Below, one piece after another: positions 1 to 7,095 of a stretch of 10,060 nt of DNA. The notes under the pieces are model-generated. The model was not told the DNA's origin, ran no database searches, and saw only the letters and a list, made by a program, of their open reading frames with translations. The stretch is from Pseudomonadota bacterium (GTDB lineage Bacteria; Pseudomonadota; Gammaproteobacteria; Halothiobacillales; Halothiobacillaceae). Each line of letters opens with the position of its first letter. The stretch's first letter is position 1. Location of the stretch: positions 1-10,060 of the forward strand of contig JAJYPA010000284.1 of NCBI GenBank assembly GCA_021795795.1, read 5' to 3'. Both the position numbers and the translations under genes were made by a program.

Positions 1-180
1 GCTGAAGGAGTGGCTGGAGATACACCATAGGGTATAACAGCGCGTAGCTGAATGTGTGTGGTTTTGTGGAAACTGAAATCTGGACGGGTTGATGGACAGA
101 ATCAGGGCCGGAAACGGCCCCGAAAGTGTCCAGCAACCTAGTGTTCAGAAAACGTTGGTTTTGTACGAAGGCATTGGCTT
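1..180. other. Left-edge non-coding stretch, possible mobile-element end
   Basis: No convincing gene is visible here. Plus-strand frame 2 reads LKEWLEIHHRV followed by TAA at 35-37, which could be the last residues of a gene lying outside the window, but eleven residues cannot identify it. The rest is non-coding and contains the nested inverted repeat at 93-132. A short open frame on the plus strand from 126 is the antisense shadow of the large minus-strand gene. The combination of a gene tail followed by inverted-repeat DNA resembles the outer end of an insertion sequence, but no transposase motif is present, so this remains a guess. Confidence 0.25.
93..132. repeat. Nested inverted repeat with GAAA loop
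   Basis: TGGACA (93-98) is matched by TGTCCA (127-132). Inside, after six unpaired bases on each side, GGGCCG (105-110) and CGGCCC (115-120) form a perfect GC-only stem around GAAA (111-114). Read on the plus strand this is a two-tier hairpin with a GNRA tetraloop. It lies just past the 3' end of the large minus-strand gene, but there is no T-run on either side, so an intrinsic terminator is poorly supported. A transposon-end or recombination-site role is equally possible. Confidence 0.5.
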
Positions 181-3100
181 TTATCTCCCTGCTTTCGCCA
201 ACGCACGGCGAATTGCAACGCGCAACCCTTGACTGCGCATCGACCCAAGGAACTGTGCACGCAATGATGGATCGCCAGCCAAACGTGCCGCCCGTAGCAA
301 TGCGCGCCAACGTGCAGCTCTGTGTACTACTGGTTGTGTGCCAATCTCACGCAACCGTTGCAACAGTAAGCCATAGGCAAGCGCCATTCCTAGCCCTTGC
401 GGGTCATGCCGTAGGTAGGGGCGTAGGCTGCGTGCGTGATCGGCCCAGTGGTCGCCCGTGCGCAACATTCCCTGTTTGTTGACCCGGTACCAGTATAACG
501 GTTTGGCCACTAATTCAAGCCGTAATCCGCTGAGCACTGCATCAGCAAACAGTTCCCAGTCCTCATGGCCAACGCCATAATCTGTGGTATATCCCCCAAC
601 TTGCTTAAAAGATGAGCGTTTCCACAACGCGTTAGCATCCCCGAAGGCATTGCGATAGAGACCGGCGCCAACTGCACCGCCTAGTGGCAACCAAATGCGC
701 TCCAGCTTGTGTGGAGGACGATTGCCAGTAAACGGCATAGTTGGGCAGGTAAGAACGTCTGCCCCAGAAGCCACTGCAGCCTGCACGAAGGTAGAGATCA
801 TTTCCGGCGTGGCGACGTTATCGTCATCCATGAACAACAAATAGTCACCCTTTGCGGCACTTGCCGCAGTGTTGCGCGCTGCACCAAGGTAACTGTTTTC
901 TTGCCGAATGATTTGCCATTGCCGTGTGGCGAACTCGTGCTCAATGGCTTCTAGATAGGTTTTTGCTTCGTCGCTCGGGCTTCCGTCATCCACCAGCACC
1001 ACTTCGAAATTTGTATAGGTTTGTGCTCGCAGTGAATCAAGCGCTTGTGCGAGTAGGTGTGGGCGGTTGTAATGTACTAGGCACACGCTTACTCGTGGCA
1101 TCTCAGAAGAGATAGTCAGAGCAGGTTGGTTGCGCTTTTCCTTTTCTGAAAAAGACCGGAGCAGCGTCAGCCAGCTTTGCTCCACTTCTTCGGTATCCCA
1201 AGCCAGTGCTGCAGGCTGTATCCCGTGCATGATTGCCCCTTCGAGAGCCTGTGCAAGCGCTCGCGGGTTTGGATCGAATAGATGCGAAGCATGATCACTG
1301 GCGGCAAGTAGTTCGGGGATGCCGCCAACACGTGAGGCGAGGAAAATAATTCCGCGCATCAAGCACTCCAATACCGTGTACGGGGAGTTTTCCACCAGTG
1401 ACGGAATCACTGCCAACGTACCTGGCTGCTCCAGTTCCGCCAGTGCGCCATCGCGATTGCGATCGGTCAACACTTCGACCGAGACACCCCACTGCGCCGA
1501 GCGTTGCGCGATGAACTGGCGCGAGTCAAAGCCGCCCGGTGTGGCAATCGACTTACCAAGAAAAGTCACTCGCCCAATATGCTTGCGCACATTCACAGGG
1601 AGTCTGTCGATGGCGTCACAGAACAGCTTAAGCCCTTTTCGTGGCTCAAGGCGTCCAAAAAACACTATCCTATCGATGTGTTGCGATGAAAAACACCGCA
1701 TCGCAGTGGCCATGCGCAGCGACTTGGGCGTAAGGTTTGGAATCACCAAGCTTTGCGATGGGAGTTGCCAACGATGTTCGCGCATCCAGTCGAGCATGTA
1801 CGCGCTCGGACTGACGACTAGATCTGCACGCCGCACGCTCTCGCGCTCCATGAAGTCGCGGTCGATGTCGTCTGGCCAATCAGGCATGCGACGATTACCT
1901 TCGGCTGCCCACGACTCAGGGCTATGCGTATTGACGACTATGGGTAAACCTTCGTAAGCCAAACCTTGGCCCTTGGCGAGCAATACGTAGTATGCCAAAC
2001 CCATCCATTCTGGGAATACCACTATATCAAACTGCTGCTGATGTTGTTGCAGCCAAGTATGTACACGCCATGCCCCAATCCGATACCACGGCGCATCGAT
2101 TGTTGGCGTATCGCCCTTGGCATCATCCAGCGGGATCAGTCTCACACCATGCGCCGCGTAATGCTCAACCCAGCGGGAGATTGGACCATCCTCGCTGTGC
2201 TGACCGAGTGTGTAGAGGATGGTGACGTTAAAGCCATCTCTTACTGCCGCTTCAGCAAGCGCAGAAAAAGCGGTTCCGATGCCTCCATTGCGAATTGGTC
2301 CATGCAAATCCGGGGTAATGATTAGCAACCTTGTCACCTGGTCGCCGGCGTGGCTGGTCACACCATAATCTAATTCGGTTGGTGGTGGTTGCATTTGAAC
2401 AACCGGACTGGTTGCTGTAGCCATGATGGGTTGGCCAGCAATGCGCAGTAGTCCGCGAAGATCCCGAGCTAGATTTCTTATCTGTCTTGTCTGCCGCAAG
2501 ACGTAACGCAACGGTCGAGTGATGCGCCACGAGCGTGAACGGTACACCTGATCCAACTCGCCCCTGATATGATCCAGCTGCCATTTGGCGTTCTGCAGTG
2601 CGTTTCGTACCTCTACAAGCTCGCTTTGGCTACAAGACCAGCGCGCACGCTCCTGCTCTATTAATCTTTTCAAAGAATCATGTTGCTCATTAAGTTTGAC
2701 AAATTCTAGTCGCTTTTCTTTCTGATCATGGTCAAAAGAAGCACGATCGCTATCGGCCTGCAGGAGTTCTCTTTCAAGTCTTTTAGCATCAAAATTGATT
2801 CTGGCTCGTTCCAGATCTAGAGTTTGTCGTTCGACGCTCAGCAGCTCCAAGCGCTGTCGCATCTTATCCTGGTCGAGGATGAATTTCTCGCGCTCTGTCT
2901 CGAGAAACCGGATAGTATGGATTTGGTTGTCTACTTGTTTAAGCAACGCGGTGGACTGCTCAGCCAACGCGTTATCGAGATGAAAATCAAAGGCGCGCAA
3001 AATGGCGTCGAGATCGGCTGCTGCTTGTCGCGGATTCTCGTCCAGCGCGCGCATCGCCCATACCGTCTTTGTGCACCAATCGGCATACGGCTGTGGCAGT

Positions 3101-3825
3101 GCCACGGTCGTACTGTCCGCTGTGTGGTGGCGCAATGTCTGGTCAAGAAAACTGTCGATTGCGCTGTCGTTGCGGTTCACCGGTAATGGCAGCGCGAGTT
3201 CGGTGCGTAGGCGATCAAGTTCCTTTCGCCAATCCTTAAGTAGATTGGTATACTCCATTACCACACGCGGTAAACTTCGGGTTGCTTGTTCAGCATCAAG
3301 GGTATATCGCAGCCACAACGCCAGCGCATGCGCTAAGCCCAGGCCGTCACGCTTTTGCAAAGATGCTGCTACTTCGATCGGATCGCGCAGTGCCAAGATA
3401 ACTTTTGGTTGTACTCCCAACCCAACAAGTAGCTTAGGCCAGATTGCGAAGCAGCGCGAAAGCCGCGGGTCTTTCACTCCCCATAGCTGCGATTTTGAAA
3501 AGCTGCGCTCTAGTTCGACACGTAAACGCGCGACAGCTTTTTTTGCGGGTTGGCCGTCAGGCCAGTCGCCCGGTAACGGCCGAATGTCATGCCAGCTGCT
3601 GCCAATCTCTACTAGCAGGTCATGGTGTATCCGCCAGACGGCATCGTGCTCGAAAAACCCCTTTGGATTATCAGCTGCTGGTGGCACTAGGCGTGATCCT
3701 AACTCTATGCCAGCCATCGACAATGTTCCGGCAAGTGCTGAGGTGCCGCTGCGGTGCATGCCTACCACTAGGACGGCAGTGGGCGCAACGTTACTTGGTT
3801 CGGCACTACGCTCGTCTGGCAACAT
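181..3825 (-). CDS. Sulfotransferase / coiled-coil / GT4 / GT2 fusion protein
   Basis: This 1214-residue protein joins three catalytic modules. Residues about 15-290 are a PAPS-dependent sulfotransferase: the 5'-phosphosulfate loop is GMHRSGTSAL (22-31) and LRDP (146-149) fits the 3'-phosphate site. Residues about 290-430 are rich in E, K, R, Q and L and read as a coiled coil, ending in the RSRSWRITRPLR motif (429-440) often seen near coiled coils in glycosyltransferases. Residues about 496-895 are a GT-B fold GT4 domain, with NGGIGT (513-518), GRLEPRKG (724-731) and an E-x7-E pair at E812/E820. Residues about 910-1150 are a GT2 domain with VSVCLVHYN, a metal-binding MDDDN (999-1003) and HEDWE (1087-1091). 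No signal peptide or membrane span is seen, so it should act in the cytoplasm. The start is an ATG with GGAGG at 3841-3837, and the gene lies 59 bases after wzt. Domain calls are strong. The sugar substrates and whether sulfate is added to the glycan are inference. Confidence 0.93.
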   Translation of the reverse strand: MLPDERSAEPSNVAPTAVLVVGMHRSGTSALAGTLSMAGIELGSRLVPPAADNPKGFFEHDAVWRIHHDLLVEIGSSWHDIRPLPGDWPDGQPAKKAVARLRVELERSFSKSQLWGVKDPRLSRCFAIWPKLLVGLGVQPKVILALRDPIEVAASLQKRDGLGLAHALALWLRYTLDAEQATRSLPRVVMEYTNLLKDWRKELDRLRTELALPLPVNRNDSAIDSFLDQTLRHHTADSTTVALPQPYADWCTKTVWAMRALDENPRQAAADLDAILRAFDFHLDNALAEQSTALLKQVDNQIHTIRFLETEREKFILDQDKMRQRLELLSVERQTLDLERARINFDAKRLERELLQADSDRASFDHDQKEKRLEFVKLNEQHDSLKRLIEQERARWSCSQSELVEVRNALQNAKWQLDHIRGELDQVYRSRSWRITRPLRYVLRQTRQIRNLARDLRGLLRIAGQPIMATATSPVVQMQPPPTELDYGVTSHAGDQVTRLLIITPDLHGPIRNGGIGTAFSALAEAAVRDGFNVTILYTLGQHSEDGPISRWVEHYAAHGVRLIPLDDAKGDTPTIDAPWYRIGAWRVHTWLQQHQQQFDIVVFPEWMGLAYYVLLAKGQGLAYEGLPIVVNTHSPESWAAEGNRRMPDWPDDIDRDFMERESVRRADLVVSPSAYMLDWMREHRWQLPSQSLVIPNLTPKSLRMATAMRCFSSQHIDRIVFFGRLEPRKGLKLFCDAIDRLPVNVRKHIGRVTFLGKSIATPGGFDSRQFIAQRSAQWGVSVEVLTDRNRDGALAELEQPGTLAVIPSLVENSPYTVLECLMRGIIFLASRVGGIPELLAASDHASHLFDPNPRALAQALEGAIMHGIQPAALAWDTEEVEQSWLTLLRSFSEKEKRNQPALTISSEMPRVSVCLVHYNRPHLLAQALDSLRAQTYTNFEVVLVDDGSPSDEAKTYLEAIEHEFATRQWQIIRQENSYLGAARNTAASAAKGDYLLFMDDDNVATPEMISTFVQAAVASGADVLTCPTMPFTGNRPPHKLERIWLPLGGAVGAGLYRNAFGDANALWKRSSFKQVGGYTTDYGVGHEDWELFADAVLSGLRLELVAKPLYWYRVNKQGMLRTGDHWADHARSLRPYLRHDPQGLGMALAYGLLLQRLREIGTQPVVHRAARWRALLRAARLAGDPSLRAQFLGSMRSQGLRVAIRRALAKAGR

Positions 3826-3884
3826 CGATATTTAAACCTCCATGTGATATGTGCAAAGACTAAATATAATGACTTTACATGGCA

Positions 3885-4610
3885 TTATGGAGCATTCTTT
3901 TTTGGCATGGCTGTGGCTAATTCAACCACACGCCCACGCTCTAATCGCACGAATCGATCACAAAATTTGTTTACCTGTTCCATACTGTGGGACACGAGTA
4001 TGAGTGTCATGCCATGATTTCTCATGTCTGCGATTTTGGCCAGACATTTTTCTTGAAAAGACTGATCACCAACCGCCAATATCTCGTCTGCTAGCAAAAT
4101 ATCTGGTTGCAGATGTACCGCCACAGAAAAACCAAGGCGCATTTGCATCCCTGAGGAGTAGTGTTTCAATGGTGTATCAATGAAATCGCCAATTTCAGAA
4201 AACTCCACAATGTCGTGGACCAGAGGTTTTATCTCTCTGTTCAAAAACCCATATAAACTAGCGTTGAGAAAGATGTTCTCGTAGCCGGTTAGTTCGTGGT
4301 TGAAGCCTACTCCAAGCTGAATCAACGGTGCGACGCGGCCATGGGCTATGACGCGTCCTCTGGTGGGCTGCAATATGCCGGCAATGATTTGCAACAATGT
4401 ACTCTTCCCCGACCCATTATGCCCGAGTAGGCCCAGCGCTTCGCCCTGTTCAACGGTGAAGCTGATATCATCCAGAGCCGTAAACAACTCCCGTCGTTCC
4501 CGTTTATTTTTATGAAATAGTGCTAGAAAACGGGTTTTGATACCAATTGCCCGATTATGGCGCAAGATGAACTCCTTGCTGACGTGATCGACAACGATGG
4601 CCGGTTGCAT
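3885..4610 (-). CDS. wzt: ABC polysaccharide exporter ATPase (Wzt/KpsT type)
   Basis: This is the nucleotide-binding subunit that powers export of a lipid-linked polysaccharide through the Wzm permease. All ATPase motifs are intact: Walker [10 protein letters not shown] (63-71), signature YSSGMQ (151-156), Walker B DILLADE (170-176, with the catalytic glutamate) and the switch histidine in SHS (H208). The loop before the signature ([19 protein letters not shown]) is typical of the Wzt/TagH/RfbE branch. I place the start at ATG 4610, because the AGAGGA sequence is well spaced for it; a GTG three bases earlier (4613) is possible but too close. The start overlaps the wzm stop by one base (TGATG), so the two are probably translationally coupled. 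At about 241 residues it lacks the C-terminal carbohydrate-binding domain of long Wzt proteins, so it probably does not check a chain-end modification. Confidence 0.95.
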   Translation of the reverse strand: MQPAIVVDHVSKEFILRHNRAIGIKTRFLALFHKNKRERRELFTALDDISFTVEQGEALGLLGHNGSGKSTLLQIIAGILQPTRGRVIAHGRVAPLIQLGVGFNHELTGYENIFLNASLYGFLNREIKPLVHDIVEFSEIGDFIDTPLKHYSSGMQMRLGFSVAVHLQPDILLADEILAVGDQSFQEKCLAKIADMRNHGMTLILVSHSMEQVNKFCDRFVRLERGRVVELATAMPKKNAP

Positions 4611-5395
4611 CACAGATCCTCTACTAGATGTCTGGCTTTACGGCGGAATAAAAACATCCCAAGCGTGACTGTAGCCAGTGTCCAGGCGCAGGCGATAAGT
4701 ACATGCTGCATAGCTGGTAGGGTTCCTGAGTAGAGGAGAGCGTGAAACAGATCCATGAACTGTGTCAGTGGATTCCATGAGATGATTGCCCTGGTCGAGG
4801 GCTTGAGCACGTTGATGTCGTAACCAATCGGAGTAAACCAGAAGCCGAACATTAGAGCGATATCGACCAGATGTTTCAGGTCGCGCAATTCCACCTGCAG
4901 TACGGAAAAGGTAAGCACGATGCCCCAGATAAAAGCGATATACAGTCCCAAAGCCAAGGGATATAGCAACAGACCCCAGTGGTAGATTCCGCCCAAGAAT
5001 GGATAAAGCACCATTAGAATGAAAATGGCAATGACCCACAGGGCCAGGGTAAATAGCAGACTGGAGGTGGGAACCAGAATGCGCGGGAAGTAAATCTTCT
5101 GGATGAGACCGGCAGCCCCGGTCAGGCTCTCGCAACTTTGGCTTACCGCTTGCGAAAACAAATTGTAGTGTAGTACGCCGATGACCAAATACAGAATGTA
5201 ATTGGGCAAGTCGCTGCGGAAGACGTGGGTAAAGACAAAATCGTACAGCAAGATCAACGCTAAAGGGTTCCCTAAAGACCACAAGAAACCCAGTACCGCG
5301 CCCTGATAACGTACTTTGAGATCCTTGACGACTAGGTTGCGAACCAGATCGCGGTATCGCCAGTATGGGCGCAGGGCAGTTATGGGGTTGGGCAA
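4610..5395 (-). CDS. wzm: ABC-2 polysaccharide export permease (Wzm type)
   Basis: This is the integral inner-membrane subunit of the exporter, 261 residues, the usual size for Wzm/KpsM. The N-terminus has the cytoplasmic amphipathic segment and the family pattern [20 protein letters not shown] (25-44). About six hydrophobic spans follow, roughly at 33-57, 66-84, 110-132, 140-165, 172-190 and 230-250. FWFTPIGYD (185-193) and [12 protein letters not shown] (206-217) are further hallmarks of the ABC-2 polysaccharide exporters. The start codon is TTG: an in-frame TAG lies only two codons upstream (5404-5402), and no ATG fits the expected N-terminus. AGGTAGG at 5407-5401, five bases before the TTG, serves as ribosome-binding site. 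It forms a transporter with the ATPase encoded immediately downstream, and transcription probably starts from the promoter near 5534-5562. Confidence 0.95.
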   Translation of the reverse strand: MPNPITALRPYWRYRDLVRNLVVKDLKVRYQGAVLGFLWSLGNPLALILLYDFVFTHVFRSDLPNYILYLVIGVLHYNLFSQAVSQSCESLTGAAGLIQKIYFPRILVPTSSLLFTLALWVIAIFILMVLYPFLGGIYHWGLLLYPLALGLYIAFIWGIVLTFSVLQVELRDLKHLVDIALMFGFWFTPIGYDINVLKPSTRAIISWNPLTQFMDLFHALLYSGTLPAMQHVLIACAWTLATVTLGMFLFRRKARHLVEDL

Positions 5396-5717
5396 GCGTA
5401 CCTACCTGTTGAGAATCCAGGGATTCATAGTGGCTATAGCGGCGTTCTGCAATCTGCCCTCGGTGGAGCGGGGGTTCTTCATGACATGAGACCGATGGCA
5501 TCTGTCTAGTGAACAAGATAGCCTATTGTGGCTATTGTACGAAAACCCCTGAAGAAAAACAATTCTGGTGAGTGACAATTTCAGACTGAGCGGATCGCAG
5601 AAGGGATGGGTTGGATACTGTGCAGACATATGGTTGATCGTATTCATCCCCTCGCCGCAAGACTTGGTCCAGTGCGCACAGCACCTCATACCTCTAAAGA
5701 TCGATCGCTAGCAGTGA
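5396..5717. other. 322-base intergenic leader region upstream of wzm
   Basis: No gene is supported here. The stretch separates the glycosyltransferase stop (5718) from the TTG start of wzm. It contains the promoter candidate at 5534-5562 and, after it, a leader of about 130 bases. No JUMPstart or ops element (GGCGGTAGCGTG) was found on either strand. A 95-codon minus-strand frame (5689-5402) has an unremarkable, cysteine- and histidine-rich translation and is taken as chance. Short palindromes GTGCGCAC (5672-5679) and GATCGATC just after the glycosyltransferase stop do not look like terminators. Confidence 0.6.
5534..5562 (-). promoter_or_regulatory. Sigma70-like promoter for wzm-wzt-fusion operon
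   Basis: On the minus strand, TTGTTT (5562-5557) and TACAAT (5539-5534) are separated by exactly 17 bases. The -10 box matches five of six consensus positions. Transcription would begin near 5527, giving a leader of about 130 bases before wzm. The position fits a second promoter inside the cluster, after the 322-base gap. Seen by eye only. Confidence 0.45.
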
Positions 5718-6866
5718 TCAAAGGGAACCACGATCTTTTATGGTCCGGGTTCTGGTATTCATTTTTTCAGCGCTACTCTCATAAAGCTCAACCAGAGCAC
5801 AATGAGTGCGTACAATATCGAACTTTTGATCGAATAACAATCTCCCATTTTGCCCCATTTCTTGGCATAAACGCGGTGTTAAATCCGTCAAGTATGATGT
5901 CCACGCATCATTATCGTGAACTGGAATTAGTCTTCCATTAAATCCATTAACTATCACCTCGTTGAGACCGGGGATATCAGAACCGATCACGGCTTTTCCT
6001 GCGCGCATGGCTTCTAACGCAGTGATAGGCATACCTTCCCAACGAGAGGGCATGACCAAGGCGTCACATTGATTTAGAAGCATCGAAACACTTTCGGGCT
6101 TCTGCCAGTCTAGCAGAACCACATTATCCGGTGGTTGCTTGAGAAATTGTTTGCCAACGATGCAACTCCCAGCAGCGCACAGAAAGACCTTTTCTTGGAG
6201 ATTGCGAACTATATCTAGTAAAATGTCGATGCCTTTCTGTCGATCAAATCGACCAATAAAAAGCAATTTAAGCCGGTTATCCTCAGGCCATGGTGAAGCA
6301 ATAGAAAGTGGGGCAGGAGCCTGCGTGGAAATTCCATTAGGAATCAGAACTAATAGTTCTTCGCGAATACCAGCCTTAAGACCGATATGTTGCTCATGCT
6401 TAGAGACGCAAACGATGTGATCCGTGAACCGGTCTAGTTGCCTCTCAACCCATATTTCCAGAGGTTCTAGACGACTTTTGCGCAAGAATGCCCATCCATG
6501 CGGGCAATAAATAATTTTTTGTGTTCTGTTTCTTCCAATAATTGCGATACGAACCGCCAGGCCGGCAAAGCTTGAATGTAGATGAATATTTTCTACTTTA
6601 TGCAGATCCAACAGTTTCATGGTCAAAAACGCGGCTTTTATGCTATTAAAGAAACGGAAAAAGATGTTTCGATAGCTTGAAGAAAAGGTTAGCGATTGTA
6701 CCCCATCCGGCAATCGCAAATCACTTACGTGATCTTCAGGGACAATAACAACGATTCGCTCTGCACCATACTCTTTAACTTGCAAAGGAATCAGATCGCG
6801 AAGATAAGACGCGATTCCACCTCTTGTCGTCTCTGCAACATGTACAACTTTAATGGTTCGTCTCAA
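5718..6866 (-). CDS. GT4-family glycosyltransferase
   Basis: This 382-residue cytoplasmic enzyme should add one sugar from a nucleotide donor to the growing chain or its lipid carrier. It has the full two-domain GT-B layout. The N-terminal domain opens with IKVVHVAETTRGGIASYL (5-22), whose GGIA loop lies near the acceptor and donor sites. The C-terminal domain has GRFDRQKG (205-212) and the retaining-GT4 signature around EGMPITALEAM (277-287), with the E-x7-E pair E277/E285, then GSDIPGLNE (295-303). The start is TTG: an in-frame TAA sits two codons upstream (6872-6870), and starting later would remove the first beta strand. GGGA about seven bases ahead is a weak ribosome-binding site. Donor and acceptor cannot be deduced. 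It sits 229 bases after galE and 322 bases before wzm, so it may have its own regulation. Confidence 0.92.
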   Translation of the reverse strand: MRRTIKVVHVAETTRGGIASYLRDLIPLQVKEYGAERIVVIVPEDHVSDLRLPDGVQSLTFSSSYRNIFFRFFNSIKAAFLTMKLLDLHKVENIHLHSSFAGLAVRIAIIGRNRTQKIIYCPHGWAFLRKSRLEPLEIWVERQLDRFTDHIVCVSKHEQHIGLKAGIREELLVLIPNGISTQAPAPLSIASPWPEDNRLKLLFIGRFDRQKGIDILLDIVRNLQEKVFLCAAGSCIVGKQFLKQPPDNVVLLDWQKPESVSMLLNQCDALVMPSRWEGMPITALEAMRAGKAVIGSDIPGLNEVIVNGFNGRLIPVHDNDAWTSYLTDLTPRLCQEMGQNGRLLFDQKFDIVRTHCALVELYESSAEKMNTRTRTIKDRGSL

Positions 6867-6976
6867 TAGTTATCCCAGCATTTAATCCTGAAGATTTTAA
6901 ATTTGATGTAATGGGGAGAACATTTCTGGAAAGTCTTTCCTACCCCTCTGCTCAGGGCTCCGTCAAAGTCTTTCAT
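6863..6976 (-). CDS. Possible 37-residue leader ORF overlapping a glycosyltransferase start
   Basis: An ATG at 6976 opens a 37-codon frame (MKDFDGALSRG near its start, rich in K, F and I, ending CWDNY) whose TGA at 6865-6863 overlaps the TTG start of the downstream glycosyltransferase in the sequence TTGA. Such an overlap would suit translational coupling, which a weak TTG start might need. There is no good Shine-Dalgarno and no recognised family, so it may be chance or a remnant of a lost gene. Confidence 0.15.
   Translation of the reverse strand: MKDFDGALSRGVGKTFQKCSPHYIKFKIFRIKCWDNY
6930..6974. repeat. Two direct copies of AAAGTCTTTC, 35 bp apart
   Basis: AAAGTCTTTC occurs at 6930-6939 and again at 6965-6974. 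Each copy is itself nearly palindromic, and the first extends to GGAAAGTCTTTCC (6928-6940). They lie in the gap between galE and the glycosyltransferase. Spaced near-palindromes of this kind can be regulator binding sites, but no regulator is known here. Confidence 0.4.
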
Positions 6977-7007
6977 AACTCATTGATTCACGATGTATCC
7001 AGAAGCT

Positions 7008-7031
7008 TTCATCATGCTATATCATGATGAA
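7008..7031. repeat. Perfect 9-bp inverted repeat, operator- or hairpin-like
   Basis: TTCATCATG (7008-7016) and CATGATGAA (7023-7031) are exact reverse complements around CTATAT. The element lies 65 bases past the galE stop and about 140 bases before the glycosyltransferase start. No T-run follows on either strand, so it fits a protein-binding operator or a processing hairpin better than an intrinsic terminator. Confidence 0.5.
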
Positions 7032-7095
7032 TACATTAAGGAAACCAGCGAGAGTTACCGTACCGGATGTGAATAATATGGCTTTGTTATTATAA

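Noticed and set aside
126..482. 118-codon plus-strand open frame at the left edge
   Set aside because: Mostly antisense to the C-terminal part of the large fusion gene, with no recognisable domain; a shadow of that gene's codon pattern.
1319..1957. 212-codon plus-strand frame
   Set aside because: Entirely antisense to the GT4 domain of the fusion gene; serine- and arginine-rich translation typical of an antisense shadow.
3002..3835. 277-codon plus-strand frame opposite the sulfotransferase domain
   Set aside because: The opposite strand carries clear sulfotransferase motifs and a Shine-Dalgarno; this frame has no motif and low-complexity S/R composition.
4638..5516. 292-codon minus-strand frame overlapping wzm
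   Set aside because: Different frame from the well-supported permease, no family resemblance and no membrane pattern.
5402..5689. 95-codon minus-strand frame in the wzm leader
   Set aside because: No recognised domain, no good ribosome-binding site, and it spans the promoter candidate. A shorter version starting near 5484 could be a leader peptide, but nothing supports it.
5606..5941. 111-codon plus-strand frame
   Set aside because: Half is antisense to the glycosyltransferase and the rest is intergenic; no motif or ribosome-binding site.
6955..6969. GGGCTCCGTCAAAGT as a possible solo insertion-sequence terminus
   Set aside because: It is faintly reminiscent of some IS ends, but no partner repeat, target duplication or transposase is visible in the window.
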